A stretch of DNA of 64,000 bases from Biomaibacter acetigenes (GTDB taxonomy: Bacteria > Bacillota > Thermosediminibacteria > Thermosediminibacterales > Tepidanaerobacteraceae): contig NZ_CP033169.1 in the NCBI RefSeq assembly GCF_003691585.1, positions 2,542,001-2,606,000 of the forward strand. Direction: 5' to 3'. The position numbers and the translations under genes are program-made. Shown one piece after another: positions 36,264-43,992 of the stretch; position 1 is the first letter of the stretch; each line of letters begins with the position of its first letter. The notes below the pieces were generated by a model, which saw nothing but the letters and a program-made list of their open reading frames with translations, was not told the DNA's origin and did no database searches.

Positions 36264-37379
36264 TCAACCGCTATACAGCGACAGCAAAACTCCTGCCACT
36301 ATGGCAGTCCCTATAACCCCCGCCACATTGGGACCCATGGCGTGCATCAGTATGAAGTTGCCGGGCTTATCTTTCTGGGCTACAACCTGGGAAACCCGGG
36401 CAGCCATAGGCACTGCCGAAACTCCGGCAGAACCGATCAAGGGGTTTACTTTCCCTCCGGATAATACATACATGAGTTTTCCCAGAAGCACTCCGCCTGC
36501 CGTCCCCATGGCAAAGGCTGCAAGACCTAAGAGCAGTATTTCAATGGTTTGTATTCTCAGGAAGTTTTCGGCACTGGCTGTAGCTCCGACGGTGGTGCCC
36601 AGGAATATGGTGATGATGTTGATAAGCTCATTCTGGGCAGTCTTTGAGAGTCTCTCAACGACTCCGCATTCTCTAAAGAGATTTCCCAGCATGAGGCAGC
36701 CTATTAGTGCGGTAGCCGGCGGGACCAGGAAGCTGGCAAGAATTGTAACTATTATGGGGAATATTATCTTTTCGGTTTTGGAAACGGGTCTTAATTGTTC
36801 CATGGTTACCATGCGCTCTTTTTTGGTGGTTAAAAGGCGCATGATGGGAGGCTGTATTATGGGTACCAGGGCCATGTATGAATATGCCGATACGGCTATG
36901 GCTCCCAGCAGGTGGGGGGCAAGTTTGCTTGAAAGGAATATGGCGGTAGGGCCATCGGCTCCGCCTATTATTCCTATGGATGCTGCCTCTTTGAAGTTAA
37001 ACCCCAATAGTGTTGCTCCCAGGAATGTGGTAAATACGCCAAACTGGGCGGCGGCTCCAAGAAGCAGGCTCTTGGGGTAGGCGATGAGGGGGCCGAAATC
37101 GGTCATGGCACCTACTCCCAAAAAGATGAGGGGTGGGTAAATATCAAGTTCTACGCCCTGGTATATCCAGTACAGAAATCCTCCTTTTTGCATGAGGTTG
37201 GCCAGAGGGATGTTGGCCAGGAGCATGCCGAAGCTTATGGGCACCAGAAGCAGCGGTTCATATTTTTTTACTATGGCAAGGTAAAGCAGGATACAGGATA
37301 TTAATAGCATTATTGATTGTTGGATGGTTATATTTACAAATCCGGTGGTTTTAATGAAATTTATTATTTGGTCTAGCAA
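36264..37379 (-). CDS. mmdB: Na+-translocating decarboxylase, beta (membrane) subunit
   Basis: 371 residues, highly hydrophobic, OadB/MmdB/GcdB family. The functional re-entrant motif [20 protein letters not shown] contains the conserved Asp for Na+ and proton movement; other family features are [17 protein letters not shown] and the C-terminal [15 protein letters not shown]. It decarboxylates carboxybiotin on the carrier protein and exports Na+. Last gene of a malonate-type operon. Confidence 0.92.
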   Translation of the reverse strand: MLDQIINFIKTTGFVNITIQQSIMLLISCILLYLAIVKKYEPLLLVPISFGMLLANIPLANLMQKGGFLYWIYQGVELDIYPPLIFLGVGAMTDFGPLIAYPKSLLLGAAAQFGVFTTFLGATLLGFNFKEAASIGIIGGADGPTAIFLSSKLAPHLLGAIAVSAYSYMALVPIIQPPIMRLLTTKKERMVTMEQLRPVSKTEKIIFPIIVTILASFLVPPATALIGCLMLGNLFRECGVVERLSKTAQNELINIITIFLGTTVGATASAENFLRIQTIEILLLGLAAFAMGTAGGVLLGKLMYVLSGGKVNPLIGSAGVSAVPMAARVSQVVAQKDKPGNFILMHAMGPNVAGVIGTAIVAGVLLSLYSG

Positions 37380-37403
37380 GGCTCTCCACTCCCGTTTAAT
37401 TAT

Positions 37404-37814
37404 TTATTCCATGGTAGCCAGTATATCGCCGGTATTTACGGATGCTCCTTCGGATACGTCTATGGAAGATATAATTCCATCCTGGGGAGCAAGGATTTCG
37501 TTTTCCATTTTCATGGCTTCCAATATCATTATTACATCGCCTTTTGATACTTTTGAGCCTTCTTTTACTTTTACGGAAAGTATGGTTCCGGGCATTGGGG
37601 CAGTGATTGTTGCCTTACCGGCAGGTGCAGCTTTTTTGGGTGCCGGTGCGGTAGCAGGTGCTGGCTTTGGAGTTTCCTGTTTCGGCGCTTCTTTTGGCTT
37701 TTCTGTTGTGGCCACAGGCGCAGGTGTCTCCTCTTTAACCAGCCCGGTACCACCTATCTCTTCAACTTCTACTTCATAAGTCTGGCCATTTACGGTTATT
37801 TTATATTTCTTCAT
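37404..37814 (-). CDS. mmdC: Biotin carrier protein of the Na+ pump decarboxylase
   Basis: 136 residues. An N-terminal MKKYKITVNGQTYEVEVEE strand region, a Pro/Ala-rich flexible linker (APAPKKAAPAG), and a C-terminal biotinyl domain with ILEAMKMENEI, whose Lys carries biotin. It shuttles carboxyl groups from the carboxyltransferase to the beta subunit. 24 bases upstream of the beta-subunit gene. Confidence 0.93.
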   Translation of the reverse strand: MKKYKITVNGQTYEVEVEEIGGTGLVKEETPAPVATTEKPKEAPKQETPKPAPATAPAPKKAAPAGKATITAPMPGTILSVKVKEGSKVSKGDVIMILEAMKMENEILAPQDGIISSIDVSEGASVNTGDILATME

Positions 37815-37945
37815 AGTTTTTATCTCCTTTCATAAAAAAGCTTTCATTATTATATTTTAATTGACAGCGGTAGCTTTTTTGAAATGTGCTATGGAAAGCC
37901 CTATATTAAGGAATATCTTTGCTTTCATACACATTTTAAAATTGA

Positions 37946-38310
37946 TTAAAGATTGTTGTATACATTTTCGTATCTTGCTGCCCTTCCCCATTCGGGAGTA
38001 GTTTTGTGAATCTGGCGTATGGAACCTATTCTGATATGTGTTATGGGTTTTTGCAGGTATTCACTCAATGCTGCAGTAATTACTGCTACCAGTTCCCGGT
38101 TATCCTGTTCATGGGGTGGTTCCGGTTGTTTTATTTCTTCTACTGGTTCTCCAGTTTTTTCATTTTTTTTACCTGTCTTGCCTGGGGATAGAATATATAT
38201 CTCATAAGATCCAGAATTAAAGAGAGACTATACAGGGCTACCATTACTATGCCCATGCCCAGTAATCCTGTTTTTAGTGATTCCATGAGGTCCTGTGCAA
38301 TACTATTCAA
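37946..38310 (-). CDS. mmdD: Small membrane subunit (OadG/MmdD-like), frameshifted in an A8 run
   Basis: Starts at a TTG (38310) after GAGGTG: LNSIAQDLMESLKTGLLGMG then one membrane helix (IVMVALYSLSLILDLM). The frame breaks in a run of eight A (plus-strand T at 38163-38170). With one more A it goes on NEKTGEPVEEIKQPE..ELVAVITAALSEYLQ..RIGSIRQIH to a stop at 37946, matching the gamma/delta subunit layout (helix, charged linker, C-terminal domain that touches the carboxyltransferase). As sequenced it would stop after about 55 residues. Position between mmdA and the biotin carrier is as in known operons. Confidence 0.75.
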
Positions 38311-38325
38311 TCTGGTTCACCTCTT

Positions 38326-39879
38326 TTATACCGGAATGTTGCCATGCTTTTTGGCAGGTCTTGTTTCGCGTTTTGACATCAGCATTTCCAGGGCGGAAAT
38401 GAGTTTTACTCTGGTGGCGGATGGTTCTATTACATCGTCCACGTAGCCTCTTGCTGCGGCTTGATAGGGGTTGGCGAATTTATCCCTGTATTCTTCTATT
38501 TTTTCATTTCTCGTGGCTATCTGGTCGCTGGATTCTTCTATTTCTTTTCTGAATATGATATTGGCCGCTCCTTCGGGGCCCATGACTGCTATTTCTGCTG
38601 TGGGCCATGCAAAGACCTGGTCTGCTCCGAGGTGCCTTGAGCACATGGCTATATATGCTCCTCCGTATGCTTTGCGGGTGATGACGGTTATCTTCGGGAC
38701 GGTGGCTTCGGAATAGGCATAGAGCAGCTTTGCCCCGTGGCGGATTATTCCTCCATGTTCCTGGGCTACTCCGGGAAGGTAGCCGGGGGTGTCGGTGAAG
38801 GTTATCAGGGGTATGTTGAAGGCATCGCAGAATCGGATGAATCTTGCTGCTTTGTCGGAGGCATTTATGTCAAGGCAACCTGCCAGAGCTCTGGGTTGAT
38901 TTGCCAGGATTCCGACGCTGTGGCCGGATAGTCTCGCAAAGCCCGTTATCATGTTTTGGGCATAAAGGGGCTGTACTTCGAAGAAATCGCCTTCATCCAC
39001 CACCATTTTGATTATTTCTTTCATGTCATAGGGTTTGTTTGGGTCGACGGGCACTATATTGTCAAGTTCCGGTAGTATCTTTACAGGGCTGTCTCCCGTT
39101 TCTTTGAAGGGTGCATCTTCCAGGTTGTTGGATGGTATGTATGACAGCAGTTTTTTTATCTGGTCAAAGCACTCTTCTTCGTTTTGGCTCATGAAGTGGG
39201 CGACACCGCTTTTCTGGTTGTGGGCTTTTGCCCCGCCCAGGTCTTCGGGGCTGACTTCCTCTCCGGTTACGGCTTTGATTACCTGTGGGCCGGTGATGAA
39301 CATTTTGCTTGTGCCGGAGACCATGAATACAAAGTCGGTGAGCGCTGGGGAATATACGGCTCCTCCGGCGCAGGGGCCCAGGATGACCGAAATTTGAGGT
39401 ATTACTCCGGATGCGAGGGTGTTCCTGTAAAAGATTTCTCCATAGCCTTTCAGCGCATCCACGCCTTCCTGTATTCTGGCGCCGCCGGAATCATTTAATC
39501 CTATTAAAGGAGTTCCCATTTTCATAGCCATGTCCATGACTTTTACTATTTTGGCGGCGTGCATTTCTCCCAGGGACCCGCCGATGACGGTAAAGTCCTG
39601 GGCAAATATGAAGACCAGCCTGCCGTTTATGGTGCCGTAGCCGGTGACTACGCCTTCACCCGGGGCTTTAGTTTCTGCCATGTCAAACTGGATGCAGCGG
39701 TGTTCTACAAAGGCGTCGATTTCGACGAAGCTTCCTTCGTCAAGGAGTTTTTGGATTCTTTCCCGGGCGGTGAGCTTGCCGCTTTCGTGCTGTTTTGCTA
39801 TGCGTTTTTCACCGCCGCCCTGCTGGATAAAGTTTATCTTGTTATTTAATTCATTTAGCAATTTATCAATCTTTGACAT
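38326..39879 (-). CDS. mmdA: Carboxyltransferase (methylmalonyl-/malonyl-CoA decarboxylase alpha subunit)
   Basis: 517 residues, acyl-CoA carboxyltransferase family: [34 protein letters not shown] (first oxyanion loop), [33 protein letters not shown] and [18 protein letters not shown] (second loop). It transfers the free carboxyl of an acyl-CoA to biotin. Classical members use (S)-methylmalonyl-CoA; here the neighbouring madLM and CoA transferase genes suggest malonyl-CoA. 15 bases before the small subunit gene. Confidence 0.9.
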   Translation of the reverse strand: MSKIDKLLNELNNKINFIQQGGGEKRIAKQHESGKLTARERIQKLLDEGSFVEIDAFVEHRCIQFDMAETKAPGEGVVTGYGTINGRLVFIFAQDFTVIGGSLGEMHAAKIVKVMDMAMKMGTPLIGLNDSGGARIQEGVDALKGYGEIFYRNTLASGVIPQISVILGPCAGGAVYSPALTDFVFMVSGTSKMFITGPQVIKAVTGEEVSPEDLGGAKAHNQKSGVAHFMSQNEEECFDQIKKLLSYIPSNNLEDAPFKETGDSPVKILPELDNIVPVDPNKPYDMKEIIKMVVDEGDFFEVQPLYAQNMITGFARLSGHSVGILANQPRALAGCLDINASDKAARFIRFCDAFNIPLITFTDTPGYLPGVAQEHGGIIRHGAKLLYAYSEATVPKITVITRKAYGGAYIAMCSRHLGADQVFAWPTAEIAVMGPEGAANIIFRKEIEESSDQIATRNEKIEEYRDKFANPYQAAARGYVDDVIEPSATRVKLISALEMLMSKRETRPAKKHGNIPV

Positions 39880-40013
39880 AATATTCCTCCACTAAAATAT
39901 TTACACTGGTATTATCAAAAAAATAAGCCAATTATTATTTGGCATACGTTAAATTTATTATCTAACCACACATTTTGAATTTTTTATCGCATTATTGATA
40001 CCTTCTGAATATT

Positions 40014-40778
40014 TTAACCGAATATTATTTTGACTAATAAAAATCCTATTGAAGGTACAATGAGAGTACCAAGACCGGTATAAAAAGTAGCTGTAAGCGC
40101 ACCATACGGAACAAGTTTTGGGTCAGTAGCAGCAAGTCCACCGGCAACTCCACTTGTGGTACCAAGAAGACCTCCATAAACCATAGCGGCAGTAGGATTG
40201 TTTAAGCCGATTTTCGGTGCAATTATCGGTGTAATTATCATCGTCAGTACCGACTTTACCACACCGGCCGCTATTGAAAGAGCAATTACCTCAGAACTTG
40301 CCCCCAGAGCGCTTCCAGTTACTGGCCCAACTATAAATGTTACAGCACCTGCACCGATTGTTGTTATATCAACAGCATTCTTAAAACCTAAGAGTACTGC
40401 AATTATCACACCTATTATAAAAGAAAACAGGACACCAACAATCAATGAGAAAATTCCTACTAAACCAGCCTTCTTCAGATTCTCAACTTTAACTCCATAA
40501 GCGGTTGAAATAATGGCATAGTCTCTCAGCATCCCGCCTCCCAATAAGCCTACACCGGCAAAAAGCTTTATATCAGCAAGGCCTTTTTTCCCTCCGGTAT
40601 ATTTTCCTGCTATATAGGCCAAAACGAGACCTATTATTATAGCAAAGGCGGAGCCCATCCTTTTCTGGCCTATTGAATTTGCAATGTAATATGCCACATA
40701 CATCACAAGAGCAATAATACCTATAGCACCCACCAGGCCGTTTGACTTAAAAAATTCGCTTATAATGTTTATTACCAT
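40014..40778 (-). CDS. madM: Malonate transporter subunit MadM
   Basis: 254 residues, multi-helix membrane protein that matches MadM in length and sequence features: GSAFAIIIGLVLAYIAGK, LFAGVGLLGGGMLRDYAI, ITTIGAGAVTFIVGPVTG and AAMVYGGLLGTTSGVAGGLA. With MadL it forms a malonate:Na+ symporter in malonate users. Its start is 16 bases after the madL stop. Confidence 0.88.
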   Translation of the reverse strand: MVINIISEFFKSNGLVGAIGIIALVMYVAYYIANSIGQKRMGSAFAIIIGLVLAYIAGKYTGGKKGLADIKLFAGVGLLGGGMLRDYAIISTAYGVKVENLKKAGLVGIFSLIVGVLFSFIIGVIIAVLLGFKNAVDITTIGAGAVTFIVGPVTGSALGASSEVIALSIAAGVVKSVLTMIITPIIAPKIGLNNPTAAMVYGGLLGTTSGVAGGLAATDPKLVPYGALTATFYTGLGTLIVPSIGFLLVKIIFG

Positions 40779-40794
40779 AATATGCCATCTCCTT

Positions 40795-41178
40795 TCATTT
40801 TGTTATGTTATAATTTTTTTCCGACGCACCTATTCTTGATATAAGTGGTATCAACAACATCGAACCTATTGTTGCAAGGCCTCCAGCTAAAAATGCTACG
40901 GCACCACCTTTAAAAGCTGCCACAACATTTTGGATGGAAGCCATAGCCACAACTATAGGTATGTATAGAAAACTTACAAACTCTATACCCTTGCTGGTCT
41001 TTTCAGGAAAAGGCTTACCTTTAGATTCCACATAATTACTTATCAATACAAGTAATAACATTGCTATTCCTACTCCGCCTACATCTCCCTTAACGCCCAA
41101 TAAATTTCCCAGAATATTTCCTAAAAAACTTCCGACAAACATACACACGGCAATTATTCCGAGGCCGTAAATTTCCAT
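40795..41178 (-). CDS. madL: Malonate transporter subunit MadL
   Basis: 127 residues with four membrane segments: MEIYGLGIIAVCMFVGSFLG, LLGVKGDVGGVGIAMLLLVL, IVVAMASIQNVVAAFKGGAV. The family is found almost always beside madM and is the small subunit of the malonate carrier. Located directly after the CoA transferase gene (16 bases). Confidence 0.87.
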   Translation of the reverse strand: MEIYGLGIIAVCMFVGSFLGNILGNLLGVKGDVGGVGIAMLLLVLISNYVESKGKPFPEKTSKGIEFVSFLYIPIVVAMASIQNVVAAFKGGAVAFLAGGLATIGSMLLIPLISRIGASEKNYNITK

Positions 41179-41194
41179 ACTATATCCTCTCCCT

Positions 41195-42379
41195 TTAAAT
41201 TATTTTATTTGCTCTCAAATTTTCTATTTCATTATCGCTAAAACCAAGCATACCCGCTAAAATTTCTTCTGTATGCTGTCCTAGAAGTGGTGCGGGATTT
41301 TCAATCTGCCCCGGCGTTTCTGAAAATTTAATAGGTATCCCAGGAACCTTCATTTTTCCGGCCACGGGGTGTTCAAGTTCTACAAGCATTTCCCTTGCTT
41401 TTATCTGCGGGTCTTTTACCACCCGTTCAACGTCATTTATGGGGCCACATGGTATGCCGGCTTTTTCTAAAACTTCCAGCCACTCGTCTGTGGTTTTTTC
41501 GCTAAATATCTCATTTAGAATTGGTTCCAGTTCTTTCCAATTCTTTGTCCTGTCAGGGTTTGTCTTAAATCTTGTGTCATCTATTAACTCTGTTCTTTCA
41601 ACTACGCTACAAAATTTGGCCCATAAGTTGTCATTGCCTATGGCTATAATTACAAATCCATCTTTAGTTTTAAATGAAGAAAATGGAGTGATAGAAGGAT
41701 GTCTGTTCCCGATGGGTTCCGGTGACTTACCACTAACAAAATATCTGGCGATGGCATTTTCCAGGATTGCTACCTGGCAGTCTAACATAGCAACATCTAC
41801 CTTTTGCCCCTTTCCTGTTTTTTCGCGGACATTCAGTGCTGCAAGAACACCTATGGCTGTAAACAATGCTGCAGTGATGTCGCCAATGGAGGCGCCTACT
41901 CTAGTAGGAGGCCCGCCCGGCTGACCGGTAATACTCATAATGCCTCCCATTCCCTGCACTATCACATCATAAGCCGGCCTCTGGCTGTATGGACCTGTAT
42001 GACCGAATCCGGAACAAGCAGCATAAATGATCTTTGGATTAATTTCTTTTAAAACATTATAGCCTATTCCTAACTTTTCCATGGTACCGGGCCTATAATT
42101 TTCCACAATAACGTCTGCTTTCCTCACCAATTTTTTTAATATATCTACGCCTTCTGGTTTCTTAAGGTTTAATGTCATGCTTTTTTTGTTTCTGTTAATG
42201 CTCATAAAATAAGCGCTTTCATCTTTTATAAAAGGGCCAAAACTTCTGGAATCATCGCCAACATCCGGAATTTCAATTTTTATAATCTCAGCCCCCAGGT
42301 CCCCTAAAACCATTGTGGCAAAAGGACCTGCCAATACCCTGGATAGATCCAGTACCTTAATCCCTTCTAACGGTTTCAA
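41195..42379 (-). CDS. CaiB/BaiF (class III) CoA transferase
   Basis: 394 residues. N-terminal MKPLEGIKVLDLSRVLAGPF, VENYRPGTMEKLGIGY, YAACSGFGHTGPYSQRPAYD with the catalytic Asp of class III transferases, and GGPPTRVGASIGDITAALF. The C-terminal part has AGIPCGPINDVERVV. It would move CoA from a donor such as acetyl-CoA to a free acid; next to madLM and the decarboxylase the acceptor is probably malonate. First gene of the operon, behind a sigma-54 promoter; ribosome site GGAGGAGAGG. Confidence 0.9.
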   Translation of the reverse strand: MKPLEGIKVLDLSRVLAGPFATMVLGDLGAEIIKIEIPDVGDDSRSFGPFIKDESAYFMSINRNKKSMTLNLKKPEGVDILKKLVRKADVIVENYRPGTMEKLGIGYNVLKEINPKIIYAACSGFGHTGPYSQRPAYDVIVQGMGGIMSITGQPGGPPTRVGASIGDITAALFTAIGVLAALNVREKTGKGQKVDVAMLDCQVAILENAIARYFVSGKSPEPIGNRHPSITPFSSFKTKDGFVIIAIGNDNLWAKFCSVVERTELIDDTRFKTNPDRTKNWKELEPILNEIFSEKTTDEWLEVLEKAGIPCGPINDVERVVKDPQIKAREMLVELEHPVAGKMKVPGIPIKFSETPGQIENPAPLLGQHTEEILAGMLGFSDNEIENLRANKII

Positions 42380-42483
42380 ATCCTCTCCTCCTTTACAAAA
42401 TTGTTTTACTTCAGCATATGTTGGGCTACGGTACCGTTAAGAAGAAATCATCACCCCCTTATTGATAAGTAATGATTTAACAG

Positions 42484-42500
42484 TGCAAAAAGCATGCCTG
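42484..42500 (-). promoter_or_regulatory. Sigma-54 (-24/-12) promoter of the malonate operon
   Basis: Minus strand CAGGCATGCTTTTTGCAC: GG at 42498-42497 and GC at 42486-42485, 12 bases apart. It lies about 105 bases before the CoA transferase start and downstream of the regulator gene's terminator. The adjacent NtrC-type regulator is the probable activator. Confidence 0.7.
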
Positions 42501-42554
42501 GTCTCCTACCGATTTAAAAATCTTATTTTTCTTGGGACTCCTCAAAAATACGTT

Positions 42555-42597
42555 AAAAAAAATGGTAACTTTTGAACTTTTAAGTTCAAAAGTTACC
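42555..42597 (-). terminator. Terminator of the kinase/regulator operon
   Basis: Minus strand GGTAACTTTTGAACTT paired with AAGTTCAAAAGTTACC (about 16 bp, perfect) followed by ATTTTTTTT. It lies about 65 bases after the regulator stop codon. Confidence 0.85.
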
Positions 42598-42663
42598 ACT
42601 CTACTCCTATATCAATCATTTATATATGTATGGGTAAGCACCATATAAATGGCTGTAATTCCG

Positions 42664-43992
42664 CTATTTTATGTTATACCTTTTTATTTTTCTTCTAAGG
42701 GTCAGACGTGAAATCCCCAATTCTTCGGCTGTTCTTGAAATGTTCCAGGAATTTTTTTCGAGCGAAGTCAGTATAGCTTCTCTTTCAACGTTTTCAAGAT
42801 TTAAATTTTTATCGTAATCTTCGTCCACATCTTGAGTCAATATTTCCAAAGGTAAATCATCTTCACATATATCAGTGCTATCTTCTTTAAATATCATGAC
42901 TCTTTCTATAAGATTTTTCATCTCCCGGACGTTACCTGGCCATTTATACCTTTTTAATATTTCTATAGCTCCTGAAGAAATTCCCGCGACATTTTTGTTC
43001 AGTTTATTGTTGTAAATTTTTATAAATTCCACCGCAAGAAGCTCGATATCCTCTATCCGTTCTCTTAAAGGCGGTATATTTATAGGAACTACATTTAATC
43101 GGTAAAAAAGGTCTTCCCGGAATCTGCCTTCTTTTATTTCCTTCAGCAAGTCTTTGTTTGTGGCACAAACTATGTGCGCATCAAAAGTTTTTTCTTTATT
43201 GCTGCCAAGACGCCGGAAAGTTTTTTCCTGTATTGTCCTCAATAACTTGGCCTGAAGACTAAGGTCCATATCGGCAATCTCATCCAAAAACAATGTGCCT
43301 CCATCGGCTTCTTCAATCATACCTTTTTTTGACACTTTTGCATCTGAAAAAGCTCCTTTTTCATAGCCAAAAAGCTCGCTTTCCTGAAGCGTTTTAGGTA
43401 TGGCCGCACAGTTTAAGGCTATAAATGGTCTCTTAGCCCTTACTCCGCTATAATGTATGGCTCTTGCTATTACTTCTTTTCCCGTACCGCTCTCTCCGAT
43501 GATTAAAACCGTAGTACTGAAATTCAAATTTGAAATTTTCTTAATGACCTCTTTTATTTCAGATATAGCCTTGCTCCTGCCGATTAAATCAGTGTTCAGA
43601 CTGTTGTCACTTTTTTCAATCTGCCGCTTTATCATAAGATAATTGGCTGCCTGATTAACGGTATCTTTTATTTCATCCAGATCAAAGGGCTTTGTGAAAT
43701 AATCATATGCTCCCATTTTCATAGCTTCTACCGCAAGCCTTACTTCACTAAGATACGTTATCATTATCACAAGGCACTCTTTCTTATACTTTTTTATCTC
43801 TTGTAAAACTTGGATACCGTCGATTCCCGGGAGTTTAATGTCTACAATGGCAATTTCAGGGTTATATTTTCTAAAATCTTCTAGACCTTCTTCGCCTGTT
43901 TCCGCTACAAATATTTCATGTCCCATTTTACCGAGGCTTATCTGTAAAGAAAACCTTATACTTTTTTCATCATCGATAATCAATATTTTCAT
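42664..43992 (-). CDS. NtrC-type response regulator with variant GAFSDA loop
   Basis: 442 residues. Receiver MKILIIDDEKSIRFSLQIS with phospho-Asp in AIVDIKLPGIDG; AAA+ domain with Walker A GESGTGKE, Walker B GGTLFLDEIAD and an R-finger region (FREDLFYRLNVVPI); C-terminal Fis-type HTH WNISRTAEELGISRLTLRR. The sigma-54 contact motif reads GAFSDA rather than GAFTGA. It overlaps the upstream kinase gene by four bases. Probably activates the malonate operon promoter at 42484-42500. Confidence 0.93.
   Translation of the reverse strand: MKILIIDDEKSIRFSLQISLGKMGHEIFVAETGEEGLEDFRKYNPEIAIVDIKLPGIDGIQVLQEIKKYKKECLVIMITYLSEVRLAVEAMKMGAYDYFTKPFDLDEIKDTVNQAANYLMIKRQIEKSDNSLNTDLIGRSKAISEIKEVIKKISNLNFSTTVLIIGESGTGKEVIARAIHYSGVRAKRPFIALNCAAIPKTLQESELFGYEKGAFSDAKVSKKGMIEEADGGTLFLDEIADMDLSLQAKLLRTIQEKTFRRLGSNKEKTFDAHIVCATNKDLLKEIKEGRFREDLFYRLNVVPINIPPLRERIEDIELLAVEFIKIYNNKLNKNVAGISSGAIEILKRYKWPGNVREMKNLIERVMIFKEDSTDICEDDLPLEILTQDVDEDYDKNLNLENVEREAILTSLEKNSWNISRTAEELGISRLTLRRKIKRYNIK

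Noticed and set aside
36199-37080. 293-codon plus-strand frame
   Set aside because: It is the antisense of the decarboxylase beta subunit, whose motifs are unambiguous.
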